DNA of 64,000 bases from Shewanella violacea DSS12. Lineage in GTDB: Bacteria; Pseudomonadota; Gammaproteobacteria; Enterobacterales; Shewanellaceae. Below, one piece after another: positions 1-12,363 of the stretch. The notes beneath the pieces are model-generated. The model made no database searches. It was given only the letters and a program-made list of their open reading frames with translations, and had not been told where the DNA came from. The stretch lies in NCBI RefSeq assembly GCF_000091325.1, contig NC_014012.1, forward strand, positions 3,865,685-3,929,684, read 5' to 3'. A program made the position numbers and the translations under genes. How positions within the stretch are numbered: the stretch's first letter is position 1; each line of letters begins with the position of its first letter.

Positions 1-437
1 ATGCTGCATTGGAAATATTGGCTACCGAGCCACCAGATGTTTTCAATCACAATCTTGAAACTGCACCTATGCACTATCGTAAGGCTAGACCCGGTGCTAA
101 CTATCAATGGTCTCTGGATCTATTGAAAAAATTTAAAGCGCGTCATCCACATATCCCGACAAAATCAGGATTAATGATGGGCTTAGGTGAGACCAACGAA
201 GAGATAGCTCAAGTGTTACGCGATCTCCGCGCTCATAATGTTGAAATGCTGACGTTAGGCCAATACTTACAACCCTCTAAGTTCCACTTGCCGGTAGAAA
301 GATATGTGCCGCCTGCTGAATTTGATGAACTGAGAGTCTTAGCTGAAGGATTAGGCTTTACGCATGCAGCCTGTGGACCTATGGTGCGCTCTAGCTACCA
401 TGCGGATCTGCAAGCTCAAGGTAAAGAAGTCAAATAG
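1..437 (+). CDS. lipA: Lipoyl synthase, C-terminal part (5' end outside window)
   Basis: Radical-SAM enzyme that inserts two sulfur atoms into protein-bound octanoyl groups to make lipoate for pyruvate and 2-oxoglutarate dehydrogenases; cytoplasmic. The frame is open from base 3. The visible 140-odd residues match the LipA C-terminal half: [37 protein letters not shown] and the terminal [20 protein letters not shown]. The N-terminal cysteine clusters lie upstream of the window. The TTG at base 9 is only an internal codon, so the gene is cut by the window edge and is not a short gene. A strong hairpin terminator follows 26 bases after the stop, so lipA ends its transcription unit here. Confidence 0.96.
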   Translation, partial: AALEILATEPPDVFNHNLETAPMHYRKARPGANYQWSLDLLKKFKARHPHIPTKSGLMMGLGETNEEIAQVLRDLRAHNVEMLTLGQYLQPSKFHLPVERYVPPAEFDELRVLAEGLGFTHAACGPMVRSSYHADLQAQGKEVK

Positions 438-463
438 ACCTGTAAAAATGATACTAGAAATCT

Positions 464-498
464 AGCGTCACTGACCCGTCAGCCGACGCTATTTTTTT
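464..498 (+). terminator. Rho-independent terminator after lipA
   Basis: AGCGTC (464-469) pairs with GACGCT (485-490), with an inner CTGAC/GTCAG stem, followed by ATTTTTTTA. It separates lipA from the convergent rimI gene. Confidence 0.85.
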
Positions 499-534
499 AG
501 CTAAATTTTGGTAAAAACCTATCTAGTCTTAACT

Positions 535-984
535 CTACAGGCTAATGGCAAGTTCCATCAAGATAGCGTCTTCATTGGCACTCTCAGTCTTATAATAGCC
601 CTTACGAATGCCCGACTCTTTGAAATCGTACTTAGCATACATATGTCTGGCGGCAAGACTCGAGGATCTCACCTCAAGAAACAATGTCTCAGCCTTAGAT
701 TGGGCCGCATCAGTGATCACGGCTTGCAATAACATTTGACCATATCCTCTCCCCTGCTCGGAAGGATCAACACAGATATCCATCAAGGTCGCATCTTCAA
801 ATATTTGATGAAGAATCGCGAAGCCAACCAATCGTCCTTCGATCTCAAGTCCGAATGTTGAGTACAAGTGTCCAAAACAGCTCTGTATAGTACCCAAGCT
901 CATTGGATGCGTATGAGCCAATGTAGCTAGATTAGCCATGTTCACAGCATCAGTAAGGCTTAATCGGCATACTTGTTGTGACAT
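535..984 (-). CDS. rimI: Ribosomal protein alanine N-acetyltransferase RimI
   Basis: GNAT acetyltransferase of 149 residues that acetylates the N-terminal alanine of ribosomal protein S18. The sequence has the acetyl-CoA loop QGRGYGQMLL at about residues 77-86, preceded by the strand LMDICVDPSEQ, and the later LEVRSSSLAARHMYAKYDFKESGIRKGYY segment typical of RimI. It lies 8 bases downstream of holD on the same strand, the same pairing as in Escherichia coli, so the two are probably co-transcribed. The function is assigned by family resemblance and by the holD neighbour; other GNAT proteins share the fold but not this context. Confidence 0.92.
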   Translation of the reverse strand: MSQQVCRLSLTDAVNMANLATLAHTHPMSLGTIQSCFGHLYSTFGLEIEGRLVGFAILHQIFEDATLMDICVDPSEQGRGYGQMLLQAVITDAAQSKAETLFLEVRSSSLAARHMYAKYDFKESGIRKGYYKTESANEDAILMELAISL

Positions 985-992
985 ACTCTTAG

Positions 993-1343
993 TTATCCTA
1001 TGTGAGACTCTTTGTTATGAGCAACAATAAAATTCCACAATTCACGCTTAGCTTCAGCCTTGATTAATAGTTCGGCTAAAGGTGCAGAGCTGAGTACAGG
1101 ATTAGACCTGGGTATTTTGAGACGTCGCATATCCCAAATAACATCGGCCCCTTTGATAAACTGCTCTGTAAATGAACAGTTTGTTATTGGACACTCTATT
1201 AGTGATAAAACAGAATTAATAACAGGGTGATGCTCAATACCTGGCTCAACTTTGTCCACTAAGATGAAGTAAGTCTTAGCTGCGTTGCTAGTCTGTACCC
1301 ATCGATTGATCCCCATCGCATCTAAATATGCCGCTTTTTCCAC
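993..1343 (-). CDS. holD: DNA polymerase III psi subunit HolD
   Basis: Psi subunit of the polymerase III clamp loader, which bridges chi and the tau/gamma complex and helps chi contact single-strand binding protein. The product has 116 residues. The diagnostic N-terminal chi-binding region is present (YLDAMGINRWVQ, comparable to LQQLGITQW in E. coli), as is the conserved C-terminal SAPLAELLIKAEAKRELWNFI. The start is a GTG at 1343 with a weak purine-rich region upstream; no better in-frame start is visible. HolD diverges quickly between genera, so the adjacent rimI supports the call. The gene is divergent from the dps-like gene across 159 bases. Confidence 0.85.
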   Translation of the reverse strand: MEKAAYLDAMGINRWVQTSNAAKTYFILVDKVEPGIEHHPVINSVLSLIECPITNCSFTEQFIKGADVIWDMRRLKIPRSNPVLSSAPLAELLIKAEAKRELWNFIVAHNKESHIG

Positions 1344-1502
1344 TCTGATTAATGCCCTTCGTTCTTTGATGATTCATAGGATACCAGCTTATAAAAGCAA
1401 GACTAAACAAAATCACAAAACCGATTAGAATGATCAATTCTTAGCGTTTTATATGAATAACACAGAGGGATAGAATGATTGTAATAACTCAGGAGAGAAT
1501 TA

Positions 1503-1970
1503 ATGATCAATATCGGAATTAACGAGCAAGATAGGAAAGAGATAACAGCCGGCCTCAATCAAGTCTTAGCTGACAGCTATAGTTTGTACCTTAAGACTCA
1601 CAGCTTTCACTGGAATGTCACTGGACCTATGTTTACCAGCTTACATCAGCTATTTGAAGAGCAATACACTGAATTAGCCACAGCAGTTGATTTAATTGCT
1701 GAAAGAATTAGAGCCTTAGGATCACGTGCATTGGGCTCATACAGTGCCTATGCGGCTCTGACTGGCATCAAAGAAGATCATGGCATTACAGATGCTAACG
1801 AGATGCTTAGCGAGCTGTTAAAAGGTCAGGAAGTGATAATACGTAATATCAGATCTCTTTATCCTTTAGTAAACCAAGCAAATGATGAGGCGTCAGCAGA
1901 TCTGCTTACCCAAAGAATTCAGACACATGAAAAAACAGCATGGATGTTAAGGAGCCTGTTAGCGGTTTAG
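1503..1970 (+). CDS. dps: Dps-family ferritin-like DNA-protection protein
   Basis: Mini-ferritin expected to form a dodecamer that oxidises and stores iron and protects DNA during starvation or peroxide stress. The product has 155 residues. The Dps signature THSFHWNVTG lies at about 32-41, followed by FTSLHQLFEEQYTEL and DLIAERIRALG, which carry the inter-subunit ferroxidase ligands. A good ribosome-binding site (AGGAGAG) lies just before ATG 1503. There is no lysine-rich N-terminal tail, so direct DNA binding is uncertain. The last codons and the stop fall inside the first unit of an octamer array. The gene symbol denotes the family; the exact paralogue is not certain. Confidence 0.93.
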   Translation: MINIGINEQDRKEITAGLNQVLADSYSLYLKTHSFHWNVTGPMFTSLHQLFEEQYTELATAVDLIAERIRALGSRALGSYSAYAALTGIKEDHGITDANEMLSELLKGQEVIIRNIRSLYPLVNQANDEASADLLTQRIQTHEKTAWMLRSLLAV

Positions 1971-2032
1971 CGGTTTAGCGGTTTAGCGGTTTAGCGGTTT
2001 AGCGGTTTAGCGGTTTAGCGGTTTAGCGGTTT
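1961..2032. repeat. Nine tandem copies of an 8-bp unit (AGCGGTTT)
   Basis: Nine perfect consecutive copies of AGCGGTTT fill 72 bases. The first copy provides the final codons of the dps-like gene, and its TAG stop spans the junction of units 1 and 2. The stop occurs in unit 1, so copy-number changes downstream would not alter the protein. Confidence 0.97.
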
Positions 2033-2091
2033 AGCAAGTAGGGAGCTGAGAGCCTTAAAAGCAATGCATAAAATCACTAAACTCCAGATGC

Positions 2092-2117
2092 AAAAAAGCC
2101 GAGCTAATGCTCGGCTT
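2092..2117. terminator. Bidirectional terminator between dps and tRNA-Trp
   Basis: AGCCGAGC (2097-2104) pairs with GCTCGGCT (2109-2116) around a TAAT loop, with an A-run before and a T-run after. It can serve the dps-like gene on plus and the tRNA-Trp transcript on minus. Confidence 0.85.
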
Positions 2118-2127
2118 TTTCTAAATG

Positions 2128-2204
2128 TGGCAGGGGTAGCAAGACTCGAACTCGCAACCATCGGTTTTGGAGACCGCTGTTCTACCAATTGGAACTATAC
2201 CCCT
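2128..2204 (-). tRNA. tRNA-Trp (anticodon CCA), slightly degenerate
   Basis: On the minus strand the sequence folds as a cloverleaf: acceptor stem AGGGGTA/TACCCCT, D stem GTTC/GAAC, anticodon loop CTCCAAA (anticodon CCA), T arm with TTCGAGT loop, G discriminator and encoded CCA. Three oddities appear: a 9-base D loop (one extra C compared with the E. coli tRNA-Trp), a G-A mismatch at the top of the anticodon stem (GCGGT/ACCGA), and a G-U pair in the T stem. It may be a functional minor copy or an early pseudogene. It lies in the same direction as, and 3.4 kb beyond, the rRNA operon. Confidence 0.85.
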
Positions 2205-2392
2205 GTTGACGAGACGCATTATGCTTAAACTCGCCTAAAAGGTAAAGTCTTTTTATCATAAAACCGTTTAACTGCGGCATTTTCAAGCAAGAATTGTAAT
2301 AAGGACAAAATTTAAACGTTATCACGCTATATCTAGGCTAGATAATAGCTAATCCAATCTAGATGAAAGAATTTCATTAGCCAATAATTAAG

Positions 2393-3349
2393 CTACAAAC
2401 CACAGGGTGAAGCCAAAACTGGCGTTAATTGAGGTACTCTATCAAAATACTTGATCATACCGCCTCGGAATTTAGTCACATATTCCTTCACTTCATCAGT
2501 TGAAAGTAATGCTCCCTTAATATGGAATACCCAGTCGATATCTTGTCGATATTCACGCATCTCATCGGAATCAACCGGACCGATAGAAGCATCGGCTCCT
2601 TTAGGCATAAACCATAAATTAAAATTTATCGACATAGGCTGATCCGGTGCCACCTTGTCACTGTGAGTAGAGATAAGCTGACCGTCAACATAGTAGTTAA
2701 CTTGATCCGCTTCCACTGTCATCAGCAGAATTTTCCAACCTGCATTGCTACCAGATTTGCGAGTATACTCGTTAACCTTAGTCTAGGGCGTTAATTGAAA
2801 AGTCTCCCTAGTCGTTGTCCACATGGCAGGCTCAGAGTTACTTCCCCAGCCACCATTAGGTAGGTATTCAAAATCTACTTCACTGTATTGAGGGTTCATT
2901 GGAAATGCTAAAGGACTGATGGTATAGAAGGTCTGTATTACTTCATCGCCATCTGGACCAAAAGTAGACTCATCTCTGAAAAAGACTTTAGCGGCATAGG
3001 TACCATTTAAGTACTTACGCTCATGGCAAAACTGAGTATGTCGGGTATTCTCACCTTCACCAGCGGTCATCGAACTTATTCTGATGAAGTTACCCTTTAA
3101 TCCATCAACTTCAGTAACGAAACTTATGCCATCAGCAGACCAACTGGCACCTGAAATCCCTGGGTGACCGGTTTCGGTTCTCACTTTCCAGCCGTTATCA
3201 TAAAAATCATTCAAATTCGAATAGCTAAAGTCATCGGTGAAGGTTTTCTTCTCAAAAAGCTCATCACCGATAGCCCCCGACTGGGAAGCAAAGCTTATCG
3301 ATATTAATAAGCCTGCCGAACAGAATATTTTAGCGCTCACACTTTTCAT
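2393..3349 (-). pseudogene. Exported GH16 glycoside hydrolase interrupted by an in-frame amber codon
   Basis: Secreted family-16 endo-glucanase-like protein, expected to cut beta-glycans such as laminarin, agar or lichenan-type polymers outside the cell. Reading from ATG 3349, a signal peptide (about residues 1-25) leads into a beta-sandwich domain with the GH16 catalytic signature EVDFEY at about 157-162 (nucleophile and acid/base glutamates). A TAG at 2785-2783 interrupts the frame after residue 188. The same frame then continues without a break (TKVNEYTRKSGSN, later YYVDGQLISTHS and INFNLWFMPKGA) to the stop at 2393, about 318 codons in total. The lesion is a single nonsense codon, not a frameshift. 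It could be a recent inactivation, a sequencing error or a suppressed amber. The truncated product would retain the catalytic motif but lose the rest of the sandwich. Substrate cannot be told. Confidence 0.8.
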
Positions 3350-3652
3350 ATCACATCCTTGAATAGATTAAATGACAACGCTGTGAAAACAACATAATGG
3401 CAACAAGAATGCAGAGGTAAATATCGATTAGGAATATTCGAATAACTTAATAACGGCTCAACCAGTAATACATATGTCCTAGCTAGCTTAGAGTAAATAA
3501 CCCCACCAAAATAACGGTGAATTAGTAACCCATAACTATATTAAAGTATAGCTAGAGCGAAACTAGACGAAATCGTCAAACTGTAAGCTATTAAACGAGA
3601 GACATGAAGGTAGAACAGGCTTTTACACAAGCATTTTCTTGCTAGAACCGAG
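3350..3652. other. Non-coding stretch upstream of the GH16 gene
   Basis: AT-rich sequence between the GH16 start and the first recognisable unit of the post-5S repeat array. I see no convincing ORF, RNA gene or terminator; it presumably holds the GH16 promoter. Confidence 0.5.
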
Positions 3653-4230
3653 GAGAAAATATCTATCAAGCACATGGGGGAGAATTATGGTGATTGAAAT
3701 GAACAGCTCTACTAGCTTGGAGCAAAGATAGGTGCCGCCTTCCAATGGTCAAAATTTAGTGGCTATGATACTTGTCGAAGACCAAAGCATGGAGGATAAG
3801 AAGTAGCGCTTTGGATGCATAGCATTCAGCTGCTTTGTAGCGCGTAATGAAGAAGTCATGAAGCTGGGGGAGCAAGCCGCATGGATGTGATGAATGTCAG
3901 AAATGCCTGGATGTAATTGCTAACCAAGCTCAGCGGCGGGTCGACCGCAATGGATAATGGAATGGACCCATCGACTCTTTATAAACCAAAGTGGCATTGC
4001 ACATACCTGCTTAAGTGAATAAGCCACCTGCCTATATTGACGTTGGATAGTGGTTTTATAGCCTGCAACCGAGGTGCCTTCCAATGGCCCAGCTTCGGAT
4101 AAATCCTCCGCACATCAAGCTACGCTTAATAAGCGCAAGGACTTCACCCTACTATCACATGGAATGAACCTCACTGCGTTCGAGCTTTTTACATTCCCAT
4201 GTTCGAGTGGTCATCTTTCCAGACTAAAAA

Positions 4231-4266
4231 CGAAAAAAGCCCGTTGCGTTAGCAACGGGCTTTATC
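4231..4266 (-). terminator. Terminator hairpin within the post-5S array (unit 1)
   Basis: GCCCGTTGC (4239-4247) pairs with GCAACGGGC (4252-4260); an A-run at 4233-4238 gives a T-run on the minus strand. The stem is the same as in the rRNA-operon terminator at 5547-5589. Confidence 0.75.
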
Positions 4267-4603
4267 GACTCTCTTTACGAGAAATTAGGTGCCTGGAAAT
4301 GAGCAACTCTCGTAGTCCACAAAGTGGACACATGGGGGTGAAATTACGGCGCTTTGAATACGCAGTATTCAGCCATAATTGAACGCGGAGAAACTTGGTT
4401 TCGTAGCGGGAGAGCAAGCCACAGGGATGTGGTGAATGTCAGAAATGCATGGATGCAATTGCTGACCAAGCTTAGCGGCGGGGCGACATCGACTCTTTAT
4501 AAACCAAAGTGGCATTGCACGTACGTGCTTAAGTGGATAAGCCACCTGATATCTGTACCGGTAAGTTCGAGCTAAACAGCCAAAACTTTATAAATCCCAG
4601 ACG

Positions 4604-4631
4604 CAAAAAAGCCACCTTAATAAGGTGGCTT
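4604..4631 (-). terminator. Terminator hairpin within the post-5S array
   Basis: GCCACCTT (4611-4618) pairs with AAGGTGGC (4622-4629) and is preceded on plus by six A's, which read as T's on the minus strand. Confidence 0.7.
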
Positions 4632-4898
4632 AGTTACTGTTAAATCAGGAGTGCGCCTGTCATAGAACAAAAATCGGAGGCGCCTTCCAATGGCCCAGCT
4701 TCGGATAAATCCTCCGCGTTCAGACCCAGCATCAAGCTACGTTTGCTAAGCGCAAGGACTTCACCTTACGACCCACAGGGATGTGGGAAGTGTCGAGATT
4801 GCAGGAGCAAATCTCTACCTAGCACATAAAAGGAAGCATGCTTCGCATACTCTATTTATGTCCCCCATGTGAGAAGGTCATTTCAAAAGCTGTTAAAC

Positions 4899-4934
4899 GA
4901 AAAAATCCCCAACACAAAGTGCTGTGGATTTATC
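4899..4934 (-). terminator. Weak, diverged terminator hairpin in the post-5S array
   Basis: TCCCCAACAC pairs imperfectly with GTGCTGTGGA next to a six-base A-run (minus-strand T-run). It occupies the same place in its unit as the GCCCGTTGC hairpin does at 4231 and 5547, but the stem has been replaced. Confidence 0.5.
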
Positions 4935-5320
4935 GACTCTCTTTACGAGAAATTAGGTGCCTGGAAATGAGCAACTCTCGTAGTCCACGAAGTGGACACA
5001 TGGGGGTGAAATTACGGCGCTTTGGATACACAGTATTCAGCCATAATTGAACGCGGAGAAACTTCGTTTCGTAGCGGGAGAGCAAGCCACAGGGATGTGG
5101 TGAATGTCAGAAATGCATGGATGCAATTGCTGACCAAGCTCAGCGGCGGGGCGACCGCCATGGATGGCGGAAGTGTCGATATTGAAGGAGCATTTATCGA
5201 CCGACATCGGGGTAGGCATTCATGCCTTCCTAAGTGGATAAGTCACCTGCCTACATTGACGTGGATATGGGTACCGATAAGTTCGAGCTAAACAGCCAAA
5301 ACTTTATTAAATTCCAGACG

Positions 5321-5348
5321 CAAAAAAGCCACCTTATTCAGGTGGCTT
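5321..5348 (-). terminator. Terminator hairpin within the post-5S array
   Basis: GCCACCT (5328-5334) pairs with AGGTGGC (5340-5346) next to six A's on plus. It is nearly identical to the hairpin at 4604-4631. Confidence 0.7.
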
Positions 5349-5546
5349 AGTTACTGTTAAATCAGGAGTGCGCCTGTGCGGAGGCGCCTTCCAATGGCCC
5401 AGCTTCGGATAAATCCTCCGCGCTCTACCGCAGCATCAAACTTCGTTTGCTGAACGCAGCGATATCACCCTACTATCACATGGAATGAACCTCACTGCGT
5501 GAGGGCTCTTAACATTCCCCATGTTCGTTCGGTCATTTCTAGGCTA

Positions 5547-5589
5547 AAAACGATAAAGCCCGTTGCGTTAGCAACGGGCTTTATCGTTT
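5547..5589 (-). terminator. rRNA operon terminator
   Basis: Long stem of AACGATAAAGCCCGTTGC type with a 4-base loop directly after the 5S gene, read on the minus strand and followed by T's. It is the strongest of the series of hairpins downstream of the rRNA genes. Confidence 0.85.
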
Positions 5590-5594
5590 ATTAG

Positions 5595-5714
5595 GCGCCT
5601 GGAAATGACCTACTCTCACATGGGGAGACCCCACACTACCATCGGCGCGATTGCGTTTCACTTCTGAGTTCGAGATGGGTTCAGGTGGTGCCACAATGCT
5701 ATGGTTTCCAGACT
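5595..5714 (-). rRNA. rrf: 5S ribosomal RNA
   Basis: The minus strand starts GTCTGGAAACCATAGC, contains the 5S core ACCTGAACCCAT and GAACTCAGAAGTGAAACGC, and ends TTTCCAGGCGCC. The 5' and 3' ends pair to form helix I. Length is about 120 nt. It lies 157 bases after the 23S 3' end. Confidence 0.95.
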
Positions 5715-5871
5715 AATTTGGTAAATTTGAAAAGCTGGCTATTCAGAATCTTTTAAAATATTCTAAATAGCTTTAAATAAAGTAATAATTGGTTCGACTT
5801 AAATCAAGTTCGTATTCTTTTGTGCTTGTAAAGTAATCATCATTAACGCTACAAACCCATCTGGGTTGTAT

Positions 5872-8774
<2,903 letters not shown>

Positions 8775-9093
8775 ATACAACCCACATAAGTTTGAAACTA
8801 ATATGAATAGTAATGCAACTAATGGTGTTTACTTTCGCCAAAAGAATACTCTTGAAGCATATTGCTATGCTTCGGCACTTAATTTAAGTGTTTGAGAACT
8901 CAATTATTTATTTATTTTTCGCGCTAATGCTATTAATAACAACCTACAAGTAAGTCATTATCCCTTTCGCATTAACACTATCAGCTTTCCAAATTTTTAA
9001 AGAACAAACAACACCGTAAAGGTGCGTTTCTCGCTCTAACAAGAACAAGTTATCTGTGTGAACACTCAGCAAATATTGAGTTAGTCGTATAGG
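8775..9093 (-). other. 16S-23S internal transcribed spacer without tRNA genes
   Basis: 319 bases between the two large rRNAs. I see no tRNA-Ile, tRNA-Ala or tRNA-Glu. On the minus strand a boxA-like antitermination site (TTGTTCTTTAAAAATTTGG) occupies 8989-9007. Confidence 0.85.
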
Positions 9094-10638
<1,545 letters not shown>

Positions 10639-10900
10639 AAGTTCTTTTGATGCATCCTCTTTCGAAGATGACATCGGCTCAATGAATTATACTGTTTTTC
10701 ATTAACCACTCTCTATAAAGAGAATGCCAATGAAGCTTACATATTTTGCTTCTTTGAATTTACTTTCTCGAAAGAAAGTAGAAACCAAAGTTGCTATGGT
10801 CACTCAGTGGTTCATTGAGAAAATTTGTTGCCACTTACAAAGTAAGATGGCTTCGAATAACTCAACACCTGTGAGTGTCCACACAGATTTCTTGTTTTGT

Positions 10901-10913
10901 ATTGTTAAAGAAC
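10901..10913 (-). promoter_or_regulatory. boxA antitermination site in the rRNA leader
   Basis: The minus strand reads GTTCTTTAACAAT, close to the boxA consensus bound by NusB/S10. It lies about 265 bases upstream of the 16S 5' end, in the expected leader position. Confidence 0.7.
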
Positions 10914-10998
10914 GTGGTGCTAAGTAGCACCGCCGTTGACGCTAGGTCGAAGGCTTTTACTTACTGACCAAGGCTATTCGTCTTGGCTAGGGAGGCGT

Positions 10999-11026
10999 AT
11001 TCTACACTCTCCGTGGTTGGCGTCAA
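10999..11026 (-). promoter_or_regulatory. rRNA promoter P2
   Basis: Minus strand: -35 TTGACG (11026-11021), 16-bp spacer, -10 TAGAAT (11004-10999), followed by a GC-rich discriminator. AT-rich DNA upstream could act as an UP element. It fits a growth-rate-controlled rRNA promoter. Confidence 0.8.
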
Positions 11027-11156
11027 GGGCTTTTAAACATTTAATTCTTATCGTTTAAAACGAAGGAAAAAACTAAGCTAACTTGTTGCCCTAACTCGAC
11101 TGGTCTTACTCAACTTAATGTTTAGTAGGACTGGGTTGCCGTGTCAGTGGATGCGC

Positions 11157-11184
11157 ATTATAGGGGGTTTCGATGTGAGCACAA
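11157..11184 (-). promoter_or_regulatory. rRNA promoter P1
   Basis: Minus strand: -35 TTGTGC (11184-11179), 16-bp spacer, perfect -10 TATAAT (11162-11157), then a GCGC discriminator typical of stringently controlled rRNA promoters. An A-rich tract (TTTAAAAAAAAC on plus) lies directly upstream. Confidence 0.75.
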
Positions 11185-11463
11185 GGGCTTATTTAAAAAA
11201 AACAAACAAGCGAGTATTTATCAACCAAAGCGTCCAGAAAGCACACACAACACCGACCTGAAGGGCTTTTTTTACTCTAAACATCCTAGCAGGGAGACTA
11301 AGTCTGGCACACTTCTATGAGCCTGCACCTAATTGGCAGATTTTTGAGAGATATATCTATAGATATAGGAATAACTTAAAATCTACCTCACCGAGTTATT
11401 ATTCGACTCCTTGGTTTTATCTTCATTAGCTTGCTTGATATTTTAACTATCCTTTCCCACGCT

Positions 11464-12237
11464 TCAGTCTTCATCTTTTTGACTACTAGTGTTTGGCGTT
11501 ACTTTCAATTTTCGTATGCCATAAATAGTCATCACAGGGCCCGATAGAGCATAAAGATAAAAAATAAAGCAGAGTATTAGTGCAGGCTCTAGAGACACAA
11601 AAACAAATATGCCTACGAGGGATAAGATGACAAGAAAGTTAACTCGACTGCGCCAGTCGATGTCTTTGAATGATAAATAGCGAAAGTTACTTACCATGAG
11701 TAAGCCTAATATGATGGTAATAATAGCCACGACCCAACTAACATTATGACCATCGAGTGCATTTTGGCTTCCCAACCAAATACTAGCAGCGATCACTGCC
11801 GCCGCTGCGGGGCTTGCCAACCCTTGAAAATAACGTTTATCGGCTACTCCAACCTGTGTATTAAAACGAGCTAAGCGCAATGCAGCACCTGCACAATATA
11901 TAAAGGCCGCGAGCCAACCTAACTTTCCAAGTTCTGCTAATCCCCAATTATAGGCGATCAAAGCAGGAGCAACTCCAAATGACACCATGTCGGCCATACT
12001 GTCGTATTCAGCTCCAAATTGACTCTGGGTATTAGTCATTCTTGCCACGCGGCCATCGAGCCCATCAAATAACATGGCGACAAACACAGCAATTGCAGCA
12101 GACTCATACAAGCCATTCATAGATGCAATAACCGCATAGAATCCAGAAAATAATCCTGCTGTGGTAAACAAGTTTGGGAGTAGGTAGATACCTTTACGTT
12201 TTACCGAATCTTTATCAAAGTTTTGCATATCATTCAA
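11464..12237 (-). CDS. pssA: CDP-diacylglycerol--serine O-phosphatidyltransferase (type II)
   Basis: Membrane enzyme that joins CDP-diacylglycerol and serine to make phosphatidylserine, the precursor of phosphatidylethanolamine. The product has 257 residues. The CDP-alcohol phosphotransferase signature D-G-x2-A-R-x8-G-x3-D-x3-D is visible as DGRVARMTNTQSQFGAEYDS at about residues 61-80, followed by MAD. About six to eight hydrophobic segments follow the Bacillus-type PssA layout; it is not the soluble phospholipase-D-like PssA of E. coli. Start ATG 12237 is followed by a polar N-terminal tail. It is transcribed toward the rRNA operon, which begins about 280 bases beyond its stop. Confidence 0.92.
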   Translation of the reverse strand: MNDMQNFDKDSVKRKGIYLLPNLFTTAGLFSGFYAVIASMNGLYESAAIAVFVAMLFDGLDGRVARMTNTQSQFGAEYDSMADMVSFGVAPALIAYNWGLAELGKLGWLAAFIYCAGAALRLARFNTQVGVADKRYFQGLASPAAAAVIAASIWLGSQNALDGHNVSWVVAIITIILGLLMVSNFRYLSFKDIDWRSRVNFLVILSLVGIFVFVSLEPALILCFIFYLYALSGPVMTIYGIRKLKVTPNTSSQKDED

Positions 12238-12363
12238 AGATGAGTATCTTGTATAAAAAATATACCATACTTTAACTGTTCTACACTTTTCCGTTATCAG
12301 TTATTTACTTAAGCTCATCATATCCTGTGAGCAAGTTCATCTTAGTTTTGATTGGAAGCCATT

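Larger units (their letters stand above)
3653..5392 (-). repeat. Tandem array of 5S-3'-end-like and terminator-bearing units downstream of the rRNA operon
   Basis: Three clear units and one eroded unit, about 606-704 bases apart. The GAGGYGCCTTCCAATGGCCC marker occurs at 4071, 4677 and 5381, with a decayed form near 3730. Two units carry, at 4287 and 4955, a segment that on the minus strand resembles the 3' end of the genuine 5S gene (AGGTGCCTGGAAATGAGC against AGGCGCCTGGAAATGACC at 5593). In those two the 5S similarity is interrupted by an 18-base insert containing a perfect hairpin (GTCCAC-3 nt-GTGGAC). Other shared parts are a CCACA/TGTGG hairpin and AAGCTYAGCGGCGG. Short ORFs through the units are repeated in parallel and lack any recognisable domain, so I treat the array as non-coding. 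Confidence 0.8.

Noticed and set aside
1961..2032. Phase-variable switch of the Dps C-terminus
   Set aside because: The stop codon is completed at the unit 1/2 junction, so gain or loss of later 8-bp units does not change the reading frame end.
4354..5291. Parallel ORFs of 60-102 codons in the post-5S array (for example the RASHRDVVNVRNAWMQLL type)
   Set aside because: They repeat only because the DNA repeats, have no good ribosome sites, differ by frameshifts between units and lie across terminator hairpins.
8775..9093. Spacer tRNA genes (Ile, Ala, Glu)
   Set aside because: I looked for cloverleaf ends and T-arm consensus on both strands and found none.
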